Shown one piece after another: positions 1 through 5,328 of a stretch of DNA of 5,391 nucleotides. The DNA comes from Neisseriaceae bacterium (GTDB lineage: Bacteria; Pseudomonadota; Gammaproteobacteria; Burkholderiales; Neisseriaceae). The translations under genes were made by a program, and so were the position numbers. Under the pieces are notes generated by a model. That model saw nothing but the letters and a program-made list of their open reading frames with translations, was not told the origin of the DNA and did not search any database. The stretch's first letter is position 1, and each line of letters starts with the position of its first letter. Where the stretch lies: the NCBI GenBank assembly GCA_017518785.1, contig JAFWUA010000161.1:1-5391 (forward strand). Reading direction: 5' to 3'.

Positions 1-1
1 C

Positions 2-388
2 ACTATTGACGGTGCGAGCGTTAAAGAGATGATTAACGACCACGAATGGTATGCCAACACATTCTTGCCAACTGTGGGCAAACGCGGTGCAGCCATTATT
101 GAAGCACGCGGTTTATCTTCTGCCGCATCTGCCGCCAATGCTGCAATCGACCACATTCGTGACTGGGTTTTAGGCACAAACGGCAAATGGGTTACGATGG
201 GCATTCCATCTGACGGCTCTTATGGCATTGAAAAAGAGATTATCAGCGGTTTCCCAGTAACTTGCGAAAATGGCGAATACAAAATTGTTCAAGGCTTGGA
301 AATTGACGCATTCAGTCAAGGCTTAATCGACAAGACCATTGCCGAATTAAAAGAAGAACAAGCAGGCGTTGCCCACTTGTTGAAATAA
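2..388 (+). CDS. mdh: Malate dehydrogenase, C-terminal part (5' end outside window)
   Basis: The reading frame is open from base 2 and ends at TAA 386-388, giving 128 residues of what is normally an enzyme of about 325-330 residues. The enzyme interconverts malate and oxaloacetate with NAD in the cytoplasm (TCA cycle). The visible part matches the C-terminal half of betaproteobacterial-type Mdh: FLPTVGKRGAAIIEARG, then SSAASAANAA, then RDWVLGTNGKWVTMGIPS, then the GFPV and IVQGLEID segments and a helical tail ending in HLLK. The N-terminal Rossmann NAD site and the catalytic His/Asp part lie upstream of the window and cannot be judged. ATG 29-31 is an internal Met, not the start. A strong hairpin begins 14 bases after the stop. 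G+C is about 49% over the first 240 bases, clearly above the other genes here. Confidence 0.93.
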   Translation, partial: TIDGASVKEMINDHEWYANTFLPTVGKRGAAIIEARGLSSAASAANAAIDHIRDWVLGTNGKWVTMGIPSDGSYGIEKEIISGFPVTCENGEYKIVQGLEIDAFSQGLIDKTIAELKEEQAGVAHLLK

Positions 389-402
389 TTGTTATATCCC
401 AC

Positions 403-450
403 AAAGACTGCCGGAAAGAATTTTAAAAATGCTTTCCGGCAGTCTTTTTT
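403..450 (+). terminator. Rho-independent terminator of mdh; repeat-family site A
   Basis: A perfect 16-bp inverted repeat pairs 403-418 with 432-447 around a 13-base loop, and the right arm runs into a T tract (445-450). It starts 14 bases behind the mdh stop, so termination of mdh is the natural reading. Both arms carry the 10-mer CTGCCGGAAA (or its complement), shared with three other intergenic sites here. Site A differs from the others by GACTGCC/GGCAGTC in place of GTCTGCC/GGCAGAC, a paired change that preserves the stem. Confidence 0.88.
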
Positions 451-510
451 ATCAATAATTGCTTTATCGTTTCTTATCCCAACAAACTTATACAAATTTT
501 TTCAGATAGC

Positions 511-546
511 AAAAATCATTTTGATAAATAACCAAAATGATTATTT
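511..546 (-). terminator. Possible weak terminator of glnB
   Basis: A 10-bp inverted repeat pairs 514-523 (AATCATTTTG) with 533-542 (CAAAATGATT) around a 9-base loop, and three more A-T pairs form past a bulged A at 543. Read on the minus strand it lies about 37 bases behind the glnB stop and ends in a run of five U (511-515), two of them inside the stem. The stem is mostly A-T, so it would be weak. The rest of 451-579 holds no gene that I can support. Confidence 0.4.
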
Positions 547-579
547 GAAAAACGCTTATACTACATATTTGCAATATAT

Positions 580-918
580 TTATACTGCTGATTCATCTGT
601 TTCGCCGGTACGGATTCTTACCACATGTTCTAAATTCATTACAAAAATTTTACCGTCTCCGGTTTTGCCGGTATATGCAGTTTGCGAGATGGTTTCTATG
701 ATTTTTTCAACTTCATCATCTTGCACTGCTATGTCAATGCGAATTTTGGGAAGAAAATCCACAGCATATTCTGCACCTCGATAAATTTCGGTATGACCCT
801 TTTGACGACCGAATCCTTTTACTTCGGACACTGTCATACCTTGCACCCCTACTTCTGATAAAGCCTCACGTACATCATCCAATTTGAATGGTTTGATGAC
901 TGCACTAATCATTTTCAT
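580..918 (-). CDS. glnB: Nitrogen regulatory protein PII (GlnB)
   Basis: A 112-residue protein, the normal PII length. PII is a cytoplasmic trimer that binds ATP/ADP and 2-oxoglutarate and passes nitrogen status to partners such as GlnE and NtrB; which partners exist here is not visible. The start is KMISAVIKPFKLDDVREAL. The T-loop YRGAEY (46-51) carries Tyr51, the uridylylation site, and VDFLPK follows. The C-terminal PII signature TGKTGDGKIFV spans 83-93, and the basic RIRTGE segment 101-106 belongs to the nucleotide site. Asp54 (YAVDF) is as in E. coli GlnB, where GlnK has Asn, and no amtB lies beside it, so GlnB is preferred to GlnK. ATG 918 is chosen over the in-frame ATG 912 because AGGAG lies 9 bases upstream and the MKxI start matches the family. 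It converges with mdh and diverges from the lipoprotein pair. Confidence 0.95.
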   Translation of the reverse strand: MKMISAVIKPFKLDDVREALSEVGVQGMTVSEVKGFGRQKGHTEIYRGAEYAVDFLPKIRIDIAVQDDEVEKIIETISQTAYTGKTGDGKIFVMNLEHVVRIRTGETDESAV

Positions 919-927
919 ATTTTTGTA

Positions 928-932
928 CTCCT
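928..932 (-). promoter_or_regulatory. Ribosome binding site of glnB
   Basis: The minus strand reads AGGAG here, 9 bases before ATG 918. It is the best Shine-Dalgarno match in the window and supports ATG 918 as the glnB start. Confidence 0.75.
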
Positions 933-959
933 ATTTACATTCCAGTGTTTTCAAATGAA

Positions 960-965
960 ATTATG
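960..965 (-). promoter_or_regulatory. Candidate -10 element for glnB
   Basis: The minus strand reads CATAAT, 5 of 6 to the sigma70 -10, about 42 bases upstream of the glnB start. No good -35 lies at 16-18 bp. No clear sigma54 GG-N10-GC element was seen in the upstream bases read, so nitrogen-dependent sigma54 control is not supported. Confidence 0.28.
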
Positions 966-1087
966 TTCTTCCTAAAACTCGACTAACCATTGCTAAAATT
1001 TCTTTGCTATTAAATGGCAAAAGTATCAAAAAGTCGGAGAAGTTACCCTATTTAATCGATTAAGTCAAAAACCCAATAAAAAATAAT

Positions 1088-1117
1088 TTGGGCATTTTAC
1101 TTGATAATATAAATAAT
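1088..1117 (+). promoter_or_regulatory. Candidate promoter for the small lipoprotein pair
   Basis: TTGGGC (1088-1093) and AATAAT (1112-1117) are 18 bp apart and match sigma70 at 3 of 6 and 5 of 6. Overlapping alternatives GATAAT (1103-1108) and TATAAA (1108-1113) make the exact -10 uncertain. It lies about 45-50 bases before ATG 1161. Confidence 0.3.
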
Positions 1118-1151
1118 CATGTTAATCTTCGCTTTTGCATTAAGTCAAATT

Positions 1152-1155
1152 GGAG
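1152..1155 (+). promoter_or_regulatory. Ribosome binding site of the first small lipoprotein
   Basis: GGAG ends 5 bases before ATG 1161. It is the main evidence that this very short frame is translated. Confidence 0.6.
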
Positions 1156-1160
1156 ACATT

Positions 1161-1274
1161 ATGATTTTTTTCAAGCGAATCTTCACTATCATTGTTATTG
1201 CTATCGCCTTATCATCCTGTGCTACCGATGGTAGTAACACGAAAACAGAAATTTATGGAGAAATTTACCGTTAA
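1161..1274 (+). CDS. Small predicted lipoprotein, 37 aa (first of tandem pair)
   Basis: A 37-residue frame from ATG 1161 to TAA 1272-1274 with GGAG 5 bases upstream. Residues 1-6 (MIFFKR) give a positive start, 7-17 are a hydrophobic stretch, and L17-S18-S19-C20 is a good lipobox, so signal peptidase II should leave an 18-residue lipid-anchored peptide. Ala at +2 would favour outer membrane sorting by the E. coli Lol rule. The mature part reads CATDGSNTKTEIYGEIYR. It aligns with the downstream gene: lipobox Cys at residue 20 in both, then CA, a Gly at 24, KT and (I/V)YGEI. The copies are diverged at DNA level and this one lacks the GGVEHTHTKSK tail, so it may be a shortened duplicate. No function recognised. 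Confidence 0.68.
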   Translation: MIFFKRIFTIIVIAIALSSCATDGSNTKTEIYGEIYR

Positions 1275-1293
1275 TTTTTTAAAGTTAAAGATT

Positions 1294-1434
1294 ATGAAGA
1301 CGATTAAATATACTATTACAAGCATTGTAGTGTTAATCTGCCTATCCTCATGTGCAAACAACGGAAACGCTAAAACCCAAGTTTACGGTGAAATCACCGG
1401 AGGAGTCGAACACACTCACACTAAATCTAAATAA
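1294..1434 (+). CDS. Small predicted lipoprotein, 46 aa (second of tandem pair)
   Basis: A 46-residue protein from ATG 1294 to TAA 1432-1434. The frame is open further upstream to an ATG at 1192, but that would lie inside the first lipoprotein gene and put 34 non-signal residues ahead of the signal peptide, so ATG 1294 is chosen despite a weak ribosome site (only AAAG nearby). MKTIKY is the positive start, 7-17 the hydrophobic core, and L17-S18-S19-C20 the lipobox with Ala21 at +2. The mature peptide is 27 residues, polar and ending in HTHTKSK. QVYGEITGGVE (29-39) resembles the first beta strand of neisserial porins (LYGTIKAGVE), but there is no barrel. It starts 19 bases after the first lipoprotein, so co-transcription is likely. 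Site B terminator follows. No function recognised. Confidence 0.78.
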   Translation: MKTIKYTITSIVVLICLSSCANNGNAKTQVYGEITGGVEHTHTKSK

Positions 1435-1442
1435 TTTTTTTA

Positions 1443-1486
1443 AGTCTGCCGGAAAACTTGTAAATATCTTTCCGGCAGACTATTTT
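1443..1486 (+). terminator. Hairpin between convergent genes; repeat-family site B
   Basis: A 13-bp perfect stem pairs 1443-1455 (AGTCTGCCGGAAA) with 1469-1481 around a 13-base loop. It lies 8 bases after the second lipoprotein stop and 20 bases beyond the metZ stop, so it can serve both convergent genes. On the plus strand it is followed by TATTTT, a modest U tract. On the minus strand it is followed by A's, so it is not a classic intrinsic terminator for metZ. Confidence 0.7.
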
Positions 1487-1501
1487 AAACAATCAATATA
1501 T

Positions 1502-2677
1502 TTACAAACTCAATAAGTTAAACACTCGCACTAAATCATTTTTTAAGTCATCAATATGTTCCAATCCAACTGACAACCGCAATAAATTCGGAGTTATTCC
1601 ACAAGCGATTTTTTCTTTATCTTCAACACGTGCATGAGTAGTGGTGTAGGGGTGAGTAATTGTAGAACGCACATCTCCTAAATTACCTGTACGAGAAAAT
1701 AATTCCACATTATCGACAACTTTCCACGCCTCATCCTTGCCTCCAACAACGGTAAAACTTAATACAATTCCCCCCATAGTTTGCTGTTTGCGTGCTAATT
1801 CATATTGAGGGAAATTTGGCAAAAATGGATAGTAGACTTTTTCAACTTGTGGCTGATTTTGTAGCCATTGTGCTAATTCCAAAGCATTTGCACATTGTTT
1901 TTCCATACGCACAAATAAAGTCTCCAAACCAGATGATAGAATCCAAGCATTAAATGGCGATAGAACCTCCCCACTTGTACGAATATGAGTCCAAATTGTA
2001 TCGATTAATTCTGATGCACCACAAATAGCTCCGCCCATTACCCTGCCCTGACCATCAATTCCTTTGGTTGCAGAAGATACACTTAAATGTGCTCCAAAAA
2101 GCAAAGGTTGTTGCACAACAGGTGTACAAAAAGAATTATCAACCACCAAAAGTGCATTATTTTGATTGGCAATATGAGAAAGATTGCTTAAATCGGCAAT
2201 TTCACACAAAGGATTAGATACATTTTCCACAAATAATATTTTGGTATTAGAACGAATCTTATTTTGCCATTGGGATAAATCGTTTTGCGGAACAAAATCA
2301 ACTTCAATACCATATCTATGCAAGGTATTAATCAAACCAATACTTGAACCAAATAAACTTTTACTTGCTAATAAATGATCGCCATTTTGTAAAAAAGACA
2401 TAAAAACCGCTTGAATAGCAGCCATACCAGTAGCCGTAGCAATACCACTTTGTGCTCCTTCCAAAGCAGCAAGACGCATAGCAAAAGCATCAACATTAGG
2501 ATTAGCTGTACGCGAATAAGTGTAACCCGCTTTTTCTCCCAAAAATAATTCTTGTGCTTCTTGTGCTGTATCAAAAGTAAAACTGCTACTCAAATACAAT
2601 GCCTGTGCATGTTCATCGTATGCACCAGTGGTACGTTCACCACGAATCGCCAAAGTCTCTCGATGAATTTTTTTCAT
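1502..2677 (-). CDS. metZ: O-succinylhomoserine sulfhydrylase (MetZ), PLP-dependent
   Basis: A 391-residue Cys/Met-metabolism PLP enzyme, full length for the family. MetZ makes homocysteine directly from O-succinylhomoserine and sulfide, upstream of methionine. Visible sites are YSR (54-56), which reaches the PLP phosphate of the neighbouring subunit, GM (84-85), Asp180 contacting the PLP ring nitrogen (LLVVDNSF), and the Schiff-base Lys205 in SSATKGIDGQGRVMGG. DGQGR after the lysine and SLFGS (107-111, Phe where cystathionine gamma-synthases have Tyr) are typical of MetZ rather than MetB or MetC. NLGDVRSTITHP (332-343) holds the carboxylate-binding Arg337. The substrate could be O-acetylhomoserine; sequence alone does not settle it. 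ATG 2677 gives the usual MetZ start (HRETLAIRGER). The ribosome site is weak: GGA about 14 bases upstream. It is transcribed alone, divergent from pgk. Confidence 0.9.
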   Translation of the reverse strand: MKKIHRETLAIRGERTTGAYDEHAQALYLSSSFTFDTAQEAQELFLGEKAGYTYSRTANPNVDAFAMRLAALEGAQSGIATATGMAAIQAVFMSFLQNGDHLLASKSLFGSSIGLINTLHRYGIEVDFVPQNDLSQWQNKIRSNTKILFVENVSNPLCEIADLSNLSHIANQNNALLVVDNSFCTPVVQQPLLFGAHLSVSSATKGIDGQGRVMGGAICGASELIDTIWTHIRTSGEVLSPFNAWILSSGLETLFVRMEKQCANALELAQWLQNQPQVEKVYYPFLPNFPQYELARKQQTMGGIVLSFTVVGGKDEAWKVVDNVELFSRTGNLGDVRSTITHPYTTTHARVEDKEKIACGITPNLLRLSVGLEHIDDLKNDLVRVFNLLSL

Positions 2678-2717
2678 GATTATATGTTTTTTCCATAAAT
2701 AAAAATAAAGTTGATAT

Positions 2718-2723
2718 GCTATA
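2718..2723 (-). promoter_or_regulatory. Candidate -10 element for metZ
   Basis: The minus strand reads TATAGC (4 of 6), about 40 bases before the metZ start. A TTGCAG at 2739-2744 (minus) could be a -35, but the spacing is only 15 bp. It is preceded by AGT on its strand, as is the pgk -10, so the two elements are near mirror images on either side of repeat site C. Confidence 0.3.
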
Positions 2724-2772
2724 ACTTTTTCCGGCAGACTGCAATCCCATAGTCTGCCGGAAAACAGTTATA
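2720..2772. repeat. Repeat-family site C, inverted pair between divergent genes
   Basis: A perfect 14-bp inverted repeat pairs 2727-2740 (TTTTCCGGCAGACT) with 2751-2764 around a 10-base loop. Skipping C2765, seven further pairs join 2720-2726 to 2766-2772 (TATAACT/AGTTATA). The order of the arms is opposite to sites A, B and D: here the CCGGCAGACT arm comes first. Neither strand has a U tract after it, and it lies upstream of both metZ and pgk, so it is not placed to end either gene. It overlaps both candidate -10 elements. Confidence 0.85.
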
Positions 2773-2774
2773 AT
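2769..2774 (+). promoter_or_regulatory. -10 element of the pgk-murA promoter
   Basis: A perfect TATAAT, 36 bases before the pgk start. The -35 position at 16-18 bp falls in the loop and right arm of repeat site C and has no match to TTGACA, so the promoter may rely on the -10, on an activator, or on the structure of the repeat. Confidence 0.5.
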
Positions 2775-2810
2775 AGCGACTTTTTATTAAACTTAAATTG
2801 AAAGCACAAC

Positions 2811-3983
2811 ATGAACTTTACCAAATTAACATCTCTTTCACTAAAAGATAAAACTGTATTGATTCGCACCGATATGAATGTACCATTCAAAAATGGAACA
2901 ATTAGTGATGACACCCGCATTGTAACTTCATTGCCATCAATTGAATATTGTTTGCAACAAGGTGCAGCCGTAATTATCATGACTCATTTGGGTCGTCCTG
3001 TTGAAGGTGAATTTAATCCGGAAGATGATGTTACTCCAATTGCCCAATATGCTGGTAAATTATTAAACAAAGAAATAAAAGTCTATAATCTTGATGACAT
3101 TCCTCAATTAAAATCCGGCGAAATTGCTATGTTACAAAATGTACGCATCAATGTTGGAGAAAAGAAAAACAGCGAGGAATTAGGCAAAAAATATGCTTCC
3201 CTTTGCGATGTATATGTAAATGACGCTTTCGGTGCTGCCCATCGCAAGCAAGCTTCAACTTATGCAGTTGCACAATATGCATCAATTGCATGTGCTGGAA
3301 TTTTAATGTCTGCGGAATTAGATGCACTTGCACGTGCATTAGAAAATCCACAACGTCCAATGGTTGCCATCGTAGCAGGCAGTAAAGTTTCAACTAAACT
3401 AACCGTATTAGAAACTTTGGCAGATAAAGTAGATGGATTAATTGTTGGAGGAGGCATTGCCAACACTTTTTTACAAGCAAAAGGAATCAATATTGGAGCA
3501 TCACTGTCTGAACCAGATTTAATCGAAGATGCCAAACGTATCATACAAAAAATCGAATCCAAAGGTGGTGCCTTACCTCTTCCAACTGATGTACGTGTTG
3601 CCAAAGAATTTAGCGAAACCGCAACCGCAACAGTAAAGAATGTAAATGAATTAGAAGAGGATGATCGCATTTTAGATATTGGCGATGAATCAGTAGCCAC
3701 TTTGGATAAACTTCTCAAACAAGCTGGCACAATTGTATGGAATGGTCCGGTTGGCGTATTTGAATTTCCACAATTTTCACAAGGAACAAAATTACTATCA
3801 CAAGCAATTGCAGATAGTAGTGCATTCTCCATTGCAGGTGGTGGAGATACATTAGCCGCAATCTCGCAATTTAACGTAACCGAAAAAATCAACTATATAA
3901 GCACTGGCGGTGGAGCATTTTTAGAGTTTTTAGAAGGCAAACAACTACCAGCAGTAGCAATTTTAGAAGAGCGTGCTCAATAA
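2811..3983 (+). CDS. pgk: Phosphoglycerate kinase
   Basis: A 390-residue cytoplasmic enzyme, normal bacterial length, converting 1,3-bisphosphoglycerate and ADP to 3-phosphoglycerate and ATP (reversible). The N-domain substrate site is complete: RTDMNVP (19-25, Asp21 and Asn23), Arg36, THLGRP (58-63, His59 and Arg62), Arg112 in QNVRINVGE, and HRKQAST (144-150, Arg145). Many PGKs have Glu where Gln109 stands before NVR. The C-domain nucleotide site shows VAGSKVSTK (188-196, Lys192 and Lys196), NGPVGVFE (311-318), GGGDT (343-347) and ISTGGGAFLEFLEGK (363-377). ATG 2811 begins the normal N-terminus; the ribosome site is weak (GAAAG, 6 bases upstream). murA begins 16 bases after the stop with no hairpin between, so the two are probably co-transcribed from the TATAAT at 2769. 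Confidence 0.97.
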   Translation: MNFTKLTSLSLKDKTVLIRTDMNVPFKNGTISDDTRIVTSLPSIEYCLQQGAAVIIMTHLGRPVEGEFNPEDDVTPIAQYAGKLLNKEIKVYNLDDIPQLKSGEIAMLQNVRINVGEKKNSEELGKKYASLCDVYVNDAFGAAHRKQASTYAVAQYASIACAGILMSAELDALARALENPQRPMVAIVAGSKVSTKLTVLETLADKVDGLIVGGGIANTFLQAKGINIGASLSEPDLIEDAKRIIQKIESKGGALPLPTDVRVAKEFSETATATVKNVNELEEDDRILDIGDESVATLDKLLKQAGTIVWNGPVGVFEFPQFSQGTKLLSQAIADSSAFSIAGGGDTLAAISQFNVTEKINYISTGGGAFLEFLEGKQLPAVAILEERAQ

Positions 3984-3999
3984 AACGGAAAAATCGTTT

Positions 4000-5259
4000 A
4001 TGAAACAATTACATATAACCGGTAGCAATCAACCGTTAAATGGCGAAATTATCATTTCTGGTGCAAAGAATGCAACTTTGCCAATCATGTTTGCCTCCAT
4101 ATTAAGTAGCGACAAACTGTATTTGAGCAATGTCCCCATGCTACAAGATGTCATGACTGCAAGCCGTCTTCTGCAAGATATGGGAGCTTTTGTCGAAAGT
4201 GATAACACATCAAAAATTGCAATCAGGTGTAACGCCATCAACAATCTTTGTGCATCTTATGATTTAGTCAAAACCATGCGTGCTTCCATCTTGGTATTAG
4301 GACCAATGTTAGCACGCTTTGGTGAAGCACAAGTTAGCCTACCTGGTGGTTGTGCAATTGGTTCGCGTCCTGTGGATCAACATATCAAAGGCTTACAAGC
4401 TATGGGTGCTGAATTTAAAAACGAACATGGCTATATCAAAGCAACTGCAGAAAAACTTAAAGGTGCACATATCACTATGGATATGGTAACCGTAACCGGT
4501 ACCGAAAACCTGATGATGGCAGCCACCCTTGCCGAAGGCGAAACTGTTTTAGAAAACGCTGCAATGGAACCAGAAATTTCTGATTTAGCAGAATGCCTAA
4601 TTAAAATGGGAGCTCATATCACCGGACTTGGCACTCCAACTTTAATAATTCGCGGTGTAGAAAAACTATCTGGCACTAACCATCGCATTATCGCAGACCG
4701 TATTGAAGCAGGAACATTCCTATGTGCAGTTGCCATGACCGGTGGCAAAGTGCTTTTAAAAAACGCAGCACCACATACCATGAATGCTATTTTGCATAAA
4801 TTAGTCGAAGCCGGTGCCGTTATTGAATGCGGAAAAGATTGGATTAGCATCGAAATGCGAAATCGCCCACGTGCGGTAGATATTCGAACTGCCCCATACC
4901 CTGCTTTTCCTACCGATATGCAGGCACAATTTATGGCTATGAATAGCATTGCAACCGGTAGCAGTCTTATCACCGAAACCATCTTCGAAAATCGCTTTAT
5001 GCACGTCCCTGAACTAAATCGTATGGGAGCAAATATTATTGAAGAAAACAATAGTAACTGTGCCATTGTTCATGGAGTAGATCATTTATCAGCAGCCACT
5101 GTAATGGCAACCGATTTGCGTGCTTCTGCAAGTTTAGTAATCGCAGGTTTAGTGGCACAAGGCACTACCATTGTTGATCGCATCTACCATTTAGATCGTG
5201 GTTATGAACATATCGAAAAAAAACTCGGTGGCGTAGGTGCACAAATTAAACGAGTTTGA
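4000..5259 (+). CDS. murA: UDP-N-acetylglucosamine 1-carboxyvinyltransferase (MurA)
   Basis: A 419-residue enzyme, exactly the length of E. coli MurA. It transfers enolpyruvate from PEP to UDP-GlcNAc, the first committed step of peptidoglycan synthesis, in the cytoplasm. Motifs in order are SGAKN (20-24, Lys23 and Asn24), KTMRAS (91-96), LPGGCAIGSRP (114-124) with catalytic Cys118, the residue that fosfomycin alkylates, FPTDMQAQF (303-311, Asp306 as the general base), ENRFMHVPEL (330-339), TDLRASASL (371-379) and LDRGYEHIE (398-406, Arg400). No key residue is missing, and Cys rather than Asp at 118 means the fosfomycin-sensitive type. ATG 4000 is chosen because GGAA ends 9 bases upstream and the length fits; a GTG at 3973 would add nine residues and overlap pgk. 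Probably second gene of a pgk-murA operon, ended by the hairpin at 5287. Confidence 0.97.
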   Translation: MKQLHITGSNQPLNGEIIISGAKNATLPIMFASILSSDKLYLSNVPMLQDVMTASRLLQDMGAFVESDNTSKIAIRCNAINNLCASYDLVKTMRASILVLGPMLARFGEAQVSLPGGCAIGSRPVDQHIKGLQAMGAEFKNEHGYIKATAEKLKGAHITMDMVTVTGTENLMMAATLAEGETVLENAAMEPEISDLAECLIKMGAHITGLGTPTLIIRGVEKLSGTNHRIIADRIEAGTFLCAVAMTGGKVLLKNAAPHTMNAILHKLVEAGAVIECGKDWISIEMRNRPRAVDIRTAPYPAFPTDMQAQFMAMNSIATGSSLITETIFENRFMHVPELNRMGANIIEENNSNCAIVHGVDHLSAATVMATDLRASASLVIAGLVAQGTTIVDRIYHLDRGYEHIEKKLGGVGAQIKRV

Positions 5260-5286
5260 TTTAATATAGTTTTCTTATTAATGTTA

Positions 5287-5328
5287 AAAAGTCTGCCGGA
5301 AAGTATTTAAGTTTTCCGGCAGACTTTT
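5287..5328 (+). terminator. Rho-independent terminator of pgk-murA; repeat-family site D
   Basis: A perfect 16-bp stem pairs 5287-5302 with 5313-5328 around a 10-base loop, with A's on the left and TTTT at the end of the right arm. It starts 27 bases after the murA stop. Because the A and T ends are symmetric it could terminate transcription from either side. The arms carry the same AGTCTGCCGGAAA as sites B and C. The remaining 5329-5391 is AT-rich and shows nothing I can name. Confidence 0.85.

Larger units (their letters stand above)
919..1160. other. Gene-free divergent spacer between glnB and the lipoprotein pair
   Basis: These 242 bases are AT-rich and hold no coding frame I can support on either strand. 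They should contain both divergent promoters. Visible items are the glnB Shine-Dalgarno (928-932), a CATAAT on the minus strand (960-965), a direct repeat ATTAAGTCAAA (1059-1069 and 1139-1149), -10-like sequence around 1103-1117, and the Shine-Dalgarno at 1152-1155. The repeat family seen in the other intergenic regions is absent here. Confidence 0.6.

Noticed and set aside
389..784. Plus-strand frame of 131 codons after mdh
   Set aside because: It begins with TTG directly at the mdh stop, runs through the terminator hairpin and then antisense over the well-supported glnB.
1192..1293. Upstream ATG extending the 46-aa lipoprotein to 80 residues
   Set aside because: It would overlap the first lipoprotein gene in another frame and bury the signal peptide and lipobox 34 residues in; ATG 1294 gives a textbook lipoprotein start.
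2678..2717. Methionine-related riboswitch ahead of metZ
   Set aside because: The leader after the predicted -10 is only about 40 bases, AT-rich, and too short for a SAM riboswitch.
3501..3512. TCACTGTCTGAA, which shares GTCTGAA with the classic neisserial uptake sequence
   Set aside because: Only one copy, inside pgk codons for Ser-Leu-Ser-Glu, and its left half does not match GCC. Chance is enough to explain it.
3260..3892. Long open frame (210 codons) on the minus strand inside pgk
   Set aside because: It lies wholly within pgk, whose complete motif set explains the sequence. The translation shows no family features and is low-complexity antisense.
3973..3999. GTG start for murA overlapping the end of pgk
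   Set aside because: ATG 4000 has a GGAA ribosome site and gives the normal 419-residue length; the extra nine residues match nothing in the family.
4614..5066. Open frame of 150 codons on the minus strand inside murA
   Set aside because: Antisense to a fully recognisable MurA region, with no start signal or family likeness.
403..5328. CRISPR array or insertion-sequence ends as an explanation for the repeated motif
   Set aside because: The copies are inverted pairs 1-2.5 kb apart with different genes between, no regular spacers, no transposase and no target duplications seen.
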